64,000 nt of DNA, taken from Tigheibacillus halophilus. Its GTDB lineage: Bacteria > Bacillota > Bacilli > Bacillales > Amphibacillaceae. The stretch lies in the NCBI RefSeq assembly GCF_042683165.1, contig NZ_JBHUIZ010000006.1, forward strand, positions 186,001-250,000, given 5' to 3'. The translations under genes were made by a program, and so were the position numbers. The notes under the pieces were generated by a model. It made no database searches. It was not told where the DNA came from and worked only from the letters and a program-made list of their open reading frames with translations. Shown here in pieces: positions 52,933 through 61,701 of this stretch. The stretch's first letter is position 1; each line of letters starts with the position of its first letter.

Positions 52933-53940
52933 TTGGAAAACATATTGACTGTGGATAATTTGCATGTCACATTCAAAACGTATGGCGGTACTGTGCAGGC
53001 GGTGCGCGGCGTAAGTTTTACGTTACATAAAGGAGAAACGCTTGCTATCGTTGGAGAATCGGGATGCGGGAAAAGTGTGACCTCCAACGCGATTATGCGC
53101 TTGATTCCTGATCCCCCCGGAAAAATCACCGCTGGACGTATCGTTTTTAAACAGCAGGATTTGACGCGGCTTTCGGAAAAAAGCATGCGTAAAATCCGGG
53201 GAGTGGATATTTCGATGATTTTTCAGGATCCGATGACAGCACTGAATCCGACCTTGACAATCGAAACCCAGCTGGTCGAAGGCTTGAAACAACATCAAAA
53301 AGATATTTCCTCCAAGGAAGCGAAGCAGAAGGCAATTGAAATAATGACACTTGTCGGAATTCCGAACCCGAGAGAGCGCATGAAGCAATACCCGCACCAA
53401 TTCAGCGGCGGGATGCGCCAGCGTATAGTCATTGCAATCGCTTTGATTTGTGAACCTGATTTGCTTATAGCAGATGAGCCGACAACTGCGCTGGACGTAA
53501 CAATTCAGGCACAGATCCTGGAATTATTCGAAAAAATACAGAATGTGACCGGCGTTTCTATCATATTGATTACCCATGATTTAGGAGTTGTAGCCAAAAT
53601 AGCTGACAGGATTGCTGTCATGTACGCTGGTAAAATTATTGAAGTCGGCACGAAAAGAGAAATTTTTTATGAAAGTGAGCACCCCTATACGAAAGGACTG
53701 CTCAAATCCGTACCAAGGCTGGATTTAAAAGGGGAGTCGTTGAAACCTATTGATGGCACGCCACCGGATTTATTCTCACCCCCGGCAGGATGTCCGTTTA
53801 CAGCACGGTGTCCGTTCGCCATGGAGGTGTGTGATAAAGCATATCCTGCACAGACTACATTGACAGATACACATCGCGTTGATTGCTGGCTGCAGGATGA
53901 ACGGGCCAAAAAACTTCTGGCCCAAGCTGCAACAACTTAA
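52933..53940 (+). CDS. oppD: Oligopeptide ABC transporter ATP-binding protein OppD
   Basis: The 335-residue ABC ATPase has Walker A GESGCGKSVTSNAIM, signature FSGGMRQRIVIAIAL, Walker B LLIADEPTTALDVT, and the C-terminal oligopeptide/dipeptide extension with its four-cysteine Fe-S-type motif (PPAGCPFTARCPFAMEVCDK). TTG 52933 is proposed with AGGTG (52922-52926) upstream; GTG 52924 lies within that site. Confidence 0.88.
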   Translation: MENILTVDNLHVTFKTYGGTVQAVRGVSFTLHKGETLAIVGESGCGKSVTSNAIMRLIPDPPGKITAGRIVFKQQDLTRLSEKSMRKIRGVDISMIFQDPMTALNPTLTIETQLVEGLKQHQKDISSKEAKQKAIEIMTLVGIPNPRERMKQYPHQFSGGMRQRIVIAIALICEPDLLIADEPTTALDVTIQAQILELFEKIQNVTGVSIILITHDLGVVAKIADRIAVMYAGKIIEVGTKREIFYESEHPYTKGLLKSVPRLDLKGESLKPIDGTPPDLFSPPAGCPFTARCPFAMEVCDKAYPAQTTLTDTHRVDCWLQDERAKKLLAQAATT

Positions 53941-53958
53941 ACAAAAGGGGGAAAAGAA

Positions 53959-55611
53959 ATGAAAAAGTGGTTGGTTTTTCTTGTGGCTATTTTTGCAGTC
54001 CTCACACTGGCGGCATGCACCGCCAATAAAGATGCCGGTAAAGAAGACAAAGGAAATGACCAGAAGCAAACTGGCAATGCTGATGGCGACAAGAGCCAGA
54101 ATGGGGAAAAAACCCTGTACATGAACAACAGTGATGAACCGACATCACTTGATCCGGCGGGCGGATTTGATGCGGTATCATGGAACTCGCTGAACAACTT
54201 GATGGAAGGATTGACACGTCTTGGAAAAGATGATCAGCCAGAACCTGCCATTGCCGAGAAATGGGATGTCTCCGAAGACGGCAAGACATATACATTTCAT
54301 TTGCGGGAAAATGCCAAGTGGTCTAACGGTGATCCGGTAAAGGCCAGTGACTTTGTGTATTCCTGGCAATATTTGCTTGATCCGGATACAGGCTCTGCCG
54401 CCGCTTTTCTTGCCTATTTTATCCAGGGTGCGGAGGCATATAACAGCGGAAAAGGTTCTGCCGAGGATGTTGGTGTCGAAGCGGTTGACGATAAGACATT
54501 GAAAGTGACATTGGAAGAACCGACAGGATTTTTCTTGAATATCTTGACAAATCCAGCCTTTTTCCCGATTAATGAGAAAGTCGCCAAGGATAATCCAAAT
54601 TGGCACGCCGAAGCAGACAGCTTCGTTTCTAATGGACCTTTCAAATTGGCTGAATGGAAGCATAATGATCATATGCTGATGGAAAAAAATGACCAGTATT
54701 GGGATGCTGATAATGTAAAGCTCGATAAAGTGCATTGGGCGATGGTCAACAATACGAATACAGAATATCAAATGTTTGAATCGGGTGAGCTTGATATGAC
54801 TGACATTCCGTCAGAGCTTGCTGATCAATTAATTGATGGCGATAATGTAAAAATCGAAGAGCAAGCAGGCCTGGCATTTTACCGTTTTAACGTGACAAAG
54901 GAACCGTTTCAAAATGAAAAGATTCGTAAAGCCTTCGCAATGGCTATCAATCAAGATGACATCGTCAAATATGTAACCAAGACGAAAGAAGAGGCTGCTA
55001 AAGGGTACGTTTCACACGGGTTTAAAAATCCGGACGATGAAGATTTCCGTGATAAATACGGGGACCTGGTCAAATTCGACGCTGATGAAGCGAAAAAATT
55101 GCTTGAGGAAGGGATGAAGGAGGAAGGTTACGATAAACTGCCTAAGGTGACCCTTACGTATAATACAGACGAAGATAATAAGGCGATTGCTGAAACGATG
55201 CAAAGCATGTTCAAGGATAATCTTGGGGTGAATGTCACATTAGAGAATACAGAGTGGAATGTCTTTTTAGAAGATCAAAAGGCGTTGAAACATCAATTGT
55301 CACGCAGTTCGTTCCTGTTCGATTATGGCGATCCAATCAACTTCCTGGAAAGCTTCATCACGGATTCGTCTATGAACCGTACAGGGTGGTCCAACAAAGA
55401 ATATGACAAATTGATCAAAGACGCGAAGAAAGAAGCAGACGAGGATAAACGCTGGGACACCATGTCCAAGGCAGAAAAACTGCTTGCGGATGAAATGCCG
55501 CTGTTCCCTATACATTTTTACAATCAGGTAACTATTTATAAGGATGGCGTGACAGGTGTTGTACGTCACCCGGTAGGCTATGTCGAATTGAAATGGGCTG
55601 ACAAACAATAA
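53959..55611 (+). CDS. oppA: Oligopeptide-binding lipoprotein OppA
   Basis: The 550-residue SBP family 5 protein has a lipoprotein signal (AVLTLAACTANK, lipobox LAAC). A charged linker leads into the two-lobed binding fold starting at TLYMNNSDEPTSLDPAGGFD. It captures peptides outside the membrane for OppBCDF. Placement beside LD-carboxypeptidase and NlpC/P60 genes suggests murein peptides as ligand. AAAGGGGGAAAA precedes ATG 53959. Confidence 0.93.
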   Translation: MKKWLVFLVAIFAVLTLAACTANKDAGKEDKGNDQKQTGNADGDKSQNGEKTLYMNNSDEPTSLDPAGGFDAVSWNSLNNLMEGLTRLGKDDQPEPAIAEKWDVSEDGKTYTFHLRENAKWSNGDPVKASDFVYSWQYLLDPDTGSAAAFLAYFIQGAEAYNSGKGSAEDVGVEAVDDKTLKVTLEEPTGFFLNILTNPAFFPINEKVAKDNPNWHAEADSFVSNGPFKLAEWKHNDHMLMEKNDQYWDADNVKLDKVHWAMVNNTNTEYQMFESGELDMTDIPSELADQLIDGDNVKIEEQAGLAFYRFNVTKEPFQNEKIRKAFAMAINQDDIVKYVTKTKEEAAKGYVSHGFKNPDDEDFRDKYGDLVKFDADEAKKLLEEGMKEEGYDKLPKVTLTYNTDEDNKAIAETMQSMFKDNLGVNVTLENTEWNVFLEDQKALKHQLSRSSFLFDYGDPINFLESFITDSSMNRTGWSNKEYDKLIKDAKKEADEDKRWDTMSKAEKLLADEMPLFPIHFYNQVTIYKDGVTGVVRHPVGYVELKWADKQ

Positions 55612-55627
55612 AAGATTGGACGAAGAT

Positions 55628-55658
55628 TGGCCCAAGTACGATTTCAGTATCTGGGCCA
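55628..55658 (+). terminator. Hairpin after oppA, partial terminator
   Basis: TGGCCCA (55628-55634) pairs with TGGGCCA (55652-55658); the tail CCTCGTTTTA is only weakly T-rich. A leaky stop would make oppA more abundant than the downstream enzymes. Confidence 0.5.
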
Positions 55659-55738
55659 TCCTCGTTTTATGAGAAAGCATAGTGGATTGAAAATACCATT
55701 CAACCTACATAGAAGCAAAGGAAAGAGGTAATCATCTT

Positions 55739-56659
55739 ATGATATTGCCAGAAAATCTGCGGCGAGGAGATACGATCGGTATGATCGCCCCGGCAGGACC
55801 GCCTGATCTGTCAAAATTGCAGGAAGGAGCGGAATTTTTCACGCGCATGGGATTAAATATTCAGTATGGGCAGCATATACAATCCATGCGTGGCTATTTG
55901 GCCGGCAAAGATGAGCAGCGATTGCAAGATCTGCATGAAATGTTTGCAGATCCACAAATCAAAGCGATATTTTGTGCCCGCGGGGGCTATGGAACTGCTC
56001 GCATTGCCGCTGATATTGATTATGAACTGATCAGAAATAATCCTAAAATATTTTGGGGCTACAGTGATATCACTTTTTTGCATACTGCAATCGCCCAGCG
56101 AACAGGTTTGGTGACATTTCACGGACCGATGCCAGCTTCTGATATGGCAGATTCGAATTTTGATGTACGTGCAGCAAGATTGTTTCAGCAATGTTTTTCG
56201 CCAGTCCTGCTGCATTATAATGAAGACATCTCGCCGCTGTTTGTGATTGCCGGCGGATGCGCGACAGCTCCAATCATCGGCGGTAATTTATCGCTTATTG
56301 TAAGCACCTTGGGAACTCCTTTTGAAATAGATACAAGGGGCAAGCTATTGCTGATAGAAGATGTAGGTGAGGTGCCATATAAGGTGGACGGCATGTTGAA
56401 TCAGCTGAGGCTCTCGGGGAAAATTCAGCAAGCTGCGGGAGTCATCATCGGAGATTTTTCGAAGGCGGACACCGGGCAGCCAACACTAACATTGACTGAA
56501 GTATACAATGATTATTTCGCAGATTTTCAAGGACCGGTGATGTCGGGATTTCAAATCGGTCACTGTTCGATGAATTTCCCTTTACCACTTGGGGTTAACG
56601 CGACGCTGGATACAGCGGAAAAGTCGCTGACGATCGAGCCAGGTGTATGTGTATGTTAA
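55739..56659 (+). CDS. ykfA: Murein tetrapeptide LD-carboxypeptidase (S66 family)
   Basis: The 306-residue S66 peptidase has the nucleophile region FWGYSDITFLHTAIA, GGNLSLIVSTLGTPFE, the glutamate in LLIEDVGEVPYKVDGML, and the histidine in GFQIGHCSMNFPLPLGV. It removes the terminal D-Ala from murein tetrapeptides in the cytoplasm. It corresponds to YkfA of B. subtilis, which stands in the ykfABCD murein-peptide recycling operon. AAAGAGGT precedes ATG 55739. Confidence 0.9.
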   Translation: MILPENLRRGDTIGMIAPAGPPDLSKLQEGAEFFTRMGLNIQYGQHIQSMRGYLAGKDEQRLQDLHEMFADPQIKAIFCARGGYGTARIAADIDYELIRNNPKIFWGYSDITFLHTAIAQRTGLVTFHGPMPASDMADSNFDVRAARLFQQCFSPVLLHYNEDISPLFVIAGGCATAPIIGGNLSLIVSTLGTPFEIDTRGKLLLIEDVGEVPYKVDGMLNQLRLSGKIQQAAGVIIGDFSKADTGQPTLTLTEVYNDYFADFQGPVMSGFQIGHCSMNFPLPLGVNATLDTAEKSLTIEPGVCVC

Positions 56660-56686
56660 AAAGGTGGCGAATGGAGGTGGGGCACC

Positions 56687-57637
56687 ATGTTTAAACAAAC
56701 GTTTGACCAATTGCCGGAAACAATATGGGTAACAGCGGTCCAGGTTGCCACAGTCTGGACCGCCCCTGCATCACCCCGGGAAATAGACAGGCCGGCGCTT
56801 ACCAATGCGGTAGATATGGAAAACTGGCTCTCCAGCTTGACGACAACGGAGAAATTGGCATGGAGCGAAGATAATTTGATACAAACCCAGCTGCTTTATG
56901 GCGATGTGGTGCAAGTGATCGAAACACATGGAGACTGGGCAAAAGTAGTCATACCAGCGCAAGCTTCCAAGAAGGATGAACGTGGTTATCCGGGGTGGGT
57001 CCCGATTACGCAACTGCGGCAAACGACCAAAACAGTTTGGATGAAAGAAAAAGCCATTACAGTGACCGCTAAAAATGCCTGGATGCAAGATGAACAGTCG
57101 CAGCAGAAAATCAAGCTCAGTTTTATGACCACCCTTCCACTGCTTGCGGTTTCTAAGGGAAAAGCGTTTGTCGGCACGCCACAGGGAAAAGGATCATTAT
57201 TGGAAACTGATATTACTGTTCATACACGTACAACAGGCTTGGAGCCTACTGGCAGCGGGCAGGATATTTTAGCAGCCGGAAAGCAATTCATGCAGCTGCC
57301 TTACTTCTGGGGCGGCATGAGCAGCTTTGGCTACGACTGCTCCGGCTTTGCGCATATGATGCACAAGTCTGCCGGTTATATCATTGCACGTGATGCTTCT
57401 GATCAAGCCGGGTCAGGCAAGGAAATTACGTATCAGAAAGCATTGCCGGGTGATTTGCTTTTTTTTGCCCATGAAGCAGGAAAAGGAAGCATCCATCATG
57501 TCGGTATATATGCGGGGAATGGCAATATGCTGCATGCGCCACAGACAGGTAAGGGAATTGAAATCATTTCACTGGCAGGCAGCAAATATGAACCGGAATT
57601 ATGCACCATCCGCCGCTATTGGAAAAAGGAATCTTGA
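56687..57637 (+). CDS. ykfC: NlpC/P60 peptidase, gamma-D-Glu-diamino-acid endopeptidase
   Basis: The 316-residue YkfC-type enzyme has N-terminal SH3-like domains (TAVQVATVWTAPASPREIDR) and a C-terminal NlpC/P60 domain. Its catalytic Cys is in SFGYDCSGFAHMMHK, followed by His in SIHHVGIYAGNG and the third polar residue in NMLHAPQ. There is no signal peptide, so it acts inside the cell, cleaving L-Ala-gamma-D-Glu from diaminopimelate in imported murein peptides. GGAGGTGG precedes ATG 56687. Confidence 0.9.
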   Translation: MFKQTFDQLPETIWVTAVQVATVWTAPASPREIDRPALTNAVDMENWLSSLTTTEKLAWSEDNLIQTQLLYGDVVQVIETHGDWAKVVIPAQASKKDERGYPGWVPITQLRQTTKTVWMKEKAITVTAKNAWMQDEQSQQKIKLSFMTTLPLLAVSKGKAFVGTPQGKGSLLETDITVHTRTTGLEPTGSGQDILAAGKQFMQLPYFWGGMSSFGYDCSGFAHMMHKSAGYIIARDASDQAGSGKEITYQKALPGDLLFFAHEAGKGSIHHVGIYAGNGNMLHAPQTGKGIEIISLAGSKYEPELCTIRRYWKKES

Positions 57638-57641
57638 TACG

Positions 57642-57658
57642 ATGTAAACAGTTTACAT
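57642..57658 (+). promoter_or_regulatory. Perfect 17-bp palindrome before oppF
   Basis: ATGTAAAC-A-GTTTACAT, eight-base arms around one base, starts 5 nt after the ykfC stop codon. It resembles a cre half-pattern but has odd symmetry (15/17 bp), so an unknown repressor or a small RNA hairpin is equally possible. Confidence 0.5.
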
Positions 57659-57691
57659 GCTGGTTGCTAATGATGGGAGGAGAACAATAAC

Positions 57692-58708
57692 ATGGATCAG
57701 CCGATTTTGCAGGTGAAATCACTAAAAAAGTATTTTGATATGGGGAAAGGCGAGATGCTTCAGGCTGTCAATGATGTCAGTTTTGAAGTCCAGAAAGGCG
57801 AAACGTTCGGTCTCGTCGGTGAATCCGGCTGTGGTAAATCGACGATTGGGCGTACCATCATGGGCTTGTACAATCGAACCGACGGACAGGTGCTGTACCG
57901 TGATAAGGATGTTCATCGTTTGAAAGAGAAAGAAAAATTCCATTTCTACCGGAGCATGCAGATGATCTTTCAAGACCCTTATGCATCGCTCAATCCCAGG
58001 TCAACAGTGAAGGAAGTTATTTCAGAACCGATGCAAGTCCATCAATTATATAAGTCAAAGAAGCAGGAGCGGGAAAGAGTGTATCAACTGCTCGAAGAAG
58101 TCGGGCTGAACCGCGATCACGCTAACCGTTATCCACATGAATTCAGCGGAGGGCAACGGCAACGGATCGGTATCGCCAGAGCCTTGGCGCTGGAACCAGA
58201 ATTCATTATTGCAGATGAGCCAATTTCAGCACTCGATGTATCTGTTCAGGCCCAGGTCGTCAATTTGCTGAAGGATCTTCAGATTGAGAAAGGGCTGACA
58301 TTTCTGTTCATCGCCCATGATTTATCAATGGTCAAGCATATTTCAGACCGGATTGGTGTGATGTATTTAGGCAATATGGTCGAATTGACCGCTAGTGAGG
58401 AATTATATGAGAATCCCCTCCATCCCTACACAAAAGCACTTTTATCGGCGATTCCCATTCCAGATCCCGATCTGGAGGAAAAAAGAGAAAGAATCATATT
58501 GGAAGGTGATTTGCCGAGTCCGATCAATCCGCCCAGTGGTTGTGTTTTTCGCACTCGCTGCCCGATGGCGATGGATATTTGCTCGAAGAAAAAGCCACAA
58601 TGGCAGGAAATTGATAAAGACCACTTTGTCGCCTGTCATTTATATGAAAACGATATACCGAAAACGCAGGGAAATCAATCACCTGTTGTCCATATTCAAG
58701 GCAGGTAA
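57692..58708 (+). CDS. oppF: Oligopeptide ABC transporter ATP-binding protein OppF
   Basis: The 338-residue second ATPase has Walker A GESGCGKSTIGRTIMGLY, signature FSGGQRQRIGIARAL, Walker B FIIADEPISALDVS, and the C-terminal oligopeptide extension with PSGCVFRTRCPMAMDIC. It pairs with OppD. GGGAGGAG precedes ATG 57692. In the B. subtilis ykf operon the corresponding last gene is ykfD, also an OppF-like ATPase; ykfB (Ala-Glu epimerase) has no counterpart here. Confidence 0.92.
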   Translation: MDQPILQVKSLKKYFDMGKGEMLQAVNDVSFEVQKGETFGLVGESGCGKSTIGRTIMGLYNRTDGQVLYRDKDVHRLKEKEKFHFYRSMQMIFQDPYASLNPRSTVKEVISEPMQVHQLYKSKKQERERVYQLLEEVGLNRDHANRYPHEFSGGQRQRIGIARALALEPEFIIADEPISALDVSVQAQVVNLLKDLQIEKGLTFLFIAHDLSMVKHISDRIGVMYLGNMVELTASEELYENPLHPYTKALLSAIPIPDPDLEEKRERIILEGDLPSPINPPSGCVFRTRCPMAMDICSKKKPQWQEIDKDHFVACHLYENDIPKTQGNQSPVVHIQGR

Positions 58709-58740
58709 CCCTCTGTCCAAGTACAATACTCCTCCATATT

Positions 58741-58774
58741 AAAAGCCCTCTTCCAATACATGAAAAGGGCTTTT
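58741..58774 (+). terminator. Intrinsic terminator after oppF
   Basis: AAAAGCCCT (58741-58749) pairs with AGGGCTTTT (58766-58774), closing the opp/ykf cassette. Confidence 0.8.
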
Positions 58775-58979
58775 GATATGGGTAAAATCTTAAACGCCAT
58801 TCTTTCTCCTGTCTCAAGGGCAGTCAGGAAATTTCAGGTTCTATTATCACAATCCTTGTATAAATTTAATAGTGAGGATGCTAGGAGCGATGGTTTTCTT
58901 ATCTTTTGTTTTTATCAACAAAAAGACAACCTTCTATCGTTTTTAGTCTCAGCCAGAAAGATACAAGGAGGCTCGCTAC

Positions 58980-60128
58980 TTGAAAAACTATCAAAAATAC
59001 TTGCGCCAGAAAAAGAGACAGAAAAGAGCACGCACACTGAAGCAGATGCAAAATCAACGTCTTCCTGGTATCAAACGTCCTGGAAATAGCTTCAAGCTGG
59101 CCAATAACACCTGGAAGTCCCCCGCTATTTTGCTGGCAGCCGGTTTGGTTGCACTTATTTTAATCGTCCCAACATTGATTGTGGTTCCTTTCACAAATGA
59201 TTCTGCAGCGGAAAACGTTTCGAAAGAGAATAAAGGAGAAGCTAAAACAGCCATGGAAAAAACGGATGACGGGCTGAAGGAAGACAGTATGTCTGTCGCT
59301 GTGATGCGCCACCAAACCAAAGAAGTGGAAAATATCCCTTTGGAAACATATGTGACAAGGGTGGTGGCTAACGAAATGCCAGCAGAATTTGAAATGGAAG
59401 CTTTAAAGGCACAAGCATTGGCGGCAAGGACATACGTGGTTTATCAATTATCCAATAAGGAAGATCCCGATGGATATGTGACAGATACAGAGCAGGATCA
59501 AGTATATAGGAATGATGCGGAACTCCGTAAAATCATGGGGAAAGATTATGATAAGAAAATGAGTAAGATTAAAAAAGCGGTGGCAGCTTCAAAAGGGAAA
59601 ATTCTTACCTATAAGGAAAAACCGATATTTCCAGCCTTTTTCTCTACAAGTAACGGCTATACAGAAAACTCAGAGGATTATTGGAGCAATAAGCTGCCTT
59701 ATTTACGGAGTGTGAAAAGTCCATGGGATGAGTCATCACCGAAATTCATGGATCAAAAAACCATGGCTGTCAAAGATGTCGGTACAGCTCTGGGAGTTCC
59801 GTTACCCGCAAGTGGCGGCGTCCCGGTAGAAATCAGCCGGACTGGCGGTCATCGTGTCAAGAAAGTCAAGCTTGCAGATAAATCTTTTTCCGGAAAGGAA
59901 GTACGTGAGAAGCTCGCTCTGCGCTCAAGCGACTTTACCGTTAAACAAAAGGACGATTATCTCATCTTCACTACAAAGGGCTTTGGGCATGGTATAGGCA
60001 TGAGCCAATATGGCGCAAACGGTATGGCCAAGGAAGGGAAGAATTACAAAGAAATCGTGAAATATTATTATAAAGACGTTGCTATAACAAGCGTGCCGGA
60101 AACGGCCCCAAAACTGGTATCGCGATGA
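58980..60128 (+). CDS. spoIID: Stage II sporulation protein D
   Basis: The 382-residue lytic transglycosylase degrades septal peptidoglycan during engulfment, with SpoIIM and SpoIIP. The core motifs VANEMPAEFEMEALKAQALA, FFSTSNGYTENSEDYW and GFGHGIGMSQYGANGMA are present. Its membrane anchor (PAILLAAGLVALILIVPTLI) is preceded by about 47 residues, very rich in Lys/Arg/Gln, whereas I recall only a few in B. subtilis SpoIID. TTG 58980 has AAGGAGG 8-9 nt upstream, supporting the long form. I could not settle a sigma-E promoter. Confidence 0.92.
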   Translation: MKNYQKYLRQKKRQKRARTLKQMQNQRLPGIKRPGNSFKLANNTWKSPAILLAAGLVALILIVPTLIVVPFTNDSAAENVSKENKGEAKTAMEKTDDGLKEDSMSVAVMRHQTKEVENIPLETYVTRVVANEMPAEFEMEALKAQALAARTYVVYQLSNKEDPDGYVTDTEQDQVYRNDAELRKIMGKDYDKKMSKIKKAVAASKGKILTYKEKPIFPAFFSTSNGYTENSEDYWSNKLPYLRSVKSPWDESSPKFMDQKTMAVKDVGTALGVPLPASGGVPVEISRTGGHRVKKVKLADKSFSGKEVREKLALRSSDFTVKQKDDYLIFTTKGFGHGIGMSQYGANGMAKEGKNYKEIVKYYYKDVAITSVPETAPKLVSR

Positions 60129-60160
60129 TCAAAAGGGGATAGACCCCCCAATAAATGGTT

Positions 60161-60206
60161 AAAGTTCGGTAGTCATCTACAGATGGAACTACCGAGCTTT
60201 TTATTT
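60161..60206 (+). terminator. Intrinsic terminator after spoIID
   Basis: AAAGTTCGGTAGT (60161-60173) pairs with ACTACCGAGCTTT (60188-60200) with one mismatch, followed by a T-rich tail. Confidence 0.88.
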
Positions 60207-60412
60207 TACTTGTAATCGCGCAATTTGTACTTATTTAGTAATCCCATTCACTTGCACTACAGGCGTCTGCTTTTAATGGAAGCCTAGAGCAAGAGATGTG
60301 CCAGCTTCCTTTCATACTGGGAAAACGGTCCGCATCAAAAAAGCAAATCTCCTTACTATCCCCAACATCTTTGAAAAAACACATGAAATCTGTAAATTTT
60401 TTTTCGTGGCAT

Positions 60413-60442
60413 GTATAGATATTTCCTTTTCTGAACAGAATG
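60413..60442 (+). promoter_or_regulatory. Possible sigma-F promoter of spoIIQ
   Basis: GTATA (60413-60417), 15 bp, GAACAGAATG (60433-60442) matches the sigma-F pattern GYATA and GGNRANAMTR at 8 of 10 -10 positions. The predicted start is very close to the ribosome binding site at 60449, which lowers confidence. Confidence 0.4.
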
Positions 60443-60460
60443 GTTGCTGAGGTGATGTTC

Positions 60461-61423
60461 ATGAAAGAGGAAAATAATGGTACTCCAAAAAATAAATGGA
60501 GCCAAATCTATCGGAAGAAATGGTTTTTCCCAGCTGTTTATCTAGTTGTCGCCGCACTTTTGGTTTCTGTAGTAGTCTGGTATCAAAATCTGGACAAAGT
60601 TCCACAGGCAGGTAAGGAGCCAGGTGATGCATACACGAAAGGCTTGCATGACCAGGATGCTCAGGAAGTCGTGGATCAGGAAGAAAATATTAAGATGCCA
60701 GTTGCGGAACAGGCAAATGCAGAAATCGTAACTAAATTTTTTGAATATGACGCAGATGAAAAATCACGACAAGCAGCACTTGTTCTATACAACAGTCGTT
60801 ATTATCAAAGCAAAGGGATCGATTTCGCTGCCAAAGATGAAAAGACTTTTGATGTCACCGCATCACTGAGCGGTACGGTCGAAGAAGTAAAAGAAGATCC
60901 ATTGCTTGGTAATGTTGTTGTCATGGCACATAGTGATGATGTCAAAACGTATTATGCAAGTTTAGAAGATGTTGCTGTCAAAACAGGTGATAATGTCAAA
61001 CAAGGCGACAAGCTCGGCACAGCCGGCAACAGTCTGTTTGGTAAAGACAATGGCATGCATGTTCATTTCGAGTTGAGCAAATCGGGAGAAAAAGTCAACC
61101 CTGAGCAGTATTTCAATCAGCCAATGAGCAAACTTGAAGCCGTTCAGGCAAAAGATGTCTCCGAAACAGATGATAATGCAAAGGCTGAGGAAGATGGACA
61201 GCAAAGCCAGGATCAGGATCAATCAGATGAGCAGGGTAAAGTGGAAGATAATGAGTCCGACCATGCTGACGATCAGGCAGATAAGCAAAAAGAAGAACAA
61301 GCTGATGACAATTCAGTTGATGACAATGCACCTGAAACAGACGGACAAGATTCTTCCAAAAAGGATGAATCATCTAAATCAGATAAAGAAGCAGCTGAAA
61401 AAACAACATCGAAACACGCTTAA
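60461..61423 (+). CDS. spoIIQ: Stage II sporulation protein Q
   Basis: The 320-residue forespore membrane protein joins SpoIIIAH to link the two cells across the septum. It has one helix (WFFPAVYLVVAALLVSVVVW, ~21-42) and a LytM/M23 domain (~130-215) with H200-H202 in GMHVHFELS. The first zinc-binding motif is missing, as in B. subtilis SpoIIQ, so the domain is likely structural. A very acidic, Gln/Asp/Ser/Lys-rich tail runs from about residue 225 to 320, longer than I recall from B. subtilis. ATG 60461 has GAGGTGAT (60449-60456); ATG 60440 and 60455 are less well spaced. Confidence 0.92.
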   Translation: MKEENNGTPKNKWSQIYRKKWFFPAVYLVVAALLVSVVVWYQNLDKVPQAGKEPGDAYTKGLHDQDAQEVVDQEENIKMPVAEQANAEIVTKFFEYDADEKSRQAALVLYNSRYYQSKGIDFAAKDEKTFDVTASLSGTVEEVKEDPLLGNVVVMAHSDDVKTYYASLEDVAVKTGDNVKQGDKLGTAGNSLFGKDNGMHVHFELSKSGEKVNPEQYFNQPMSKLEAVQAKDVSETDDNAKAEEDGQQSQDQDQSDEQGKVEDNESDHADDQADKQKEEQADDNSVDDNAPETDGQDSSKKDESSKSDKEAAEKTTSKHA

Positions 61424-61453
61424 AAGCTGTGTTTCCGGTTAAAGAAGTAGACT

Positions 61454-61492
61454 AAAAGTCCTAGTAATCTTTATAATTACTAGGATTTTTTT
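61454..61492 (+). terminator. Intrinsic terminator after spoIIQ
   Basis: TCCTAGTAAT (61459-61468) pairs with ATTACTAGGA (61476-61485), flanked by A and T runs on both sides. Confidence 0.9.
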
Positions 61493-61701
61493 GCGTCTCT
61501 TAAAAAATATGTCGAGCGATTCATCTTGAAATTACGTTGATTAATGGTATCATTACAATTAACCAACAAGTTACGACAAAAAGCTACGATTCTAAAGCTA
61601 TATTTCTACAATTATTTACAGAAAGCAATCGAATGACCTGCTACAAGATTTCAGCAACGAAACGCTCGCTTCATTTATCATAATAGAAAGGGAAGCTTGA
61701 A

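Noticed and set aside
57642..57658. cre site before oppF
   Set aside because: The symmetry is centred on one base (17 bp) and the central CG of cre is absent, so it was listed as an unknown palindrome instead.
61493..61701. Missing HTH domain of the AimR-like receptor encoded upstream in another frame
   Set aside because: All three forward frames were read; short open stretches exist but none has a helix-turn-helix pattern or joins the receptor frame.
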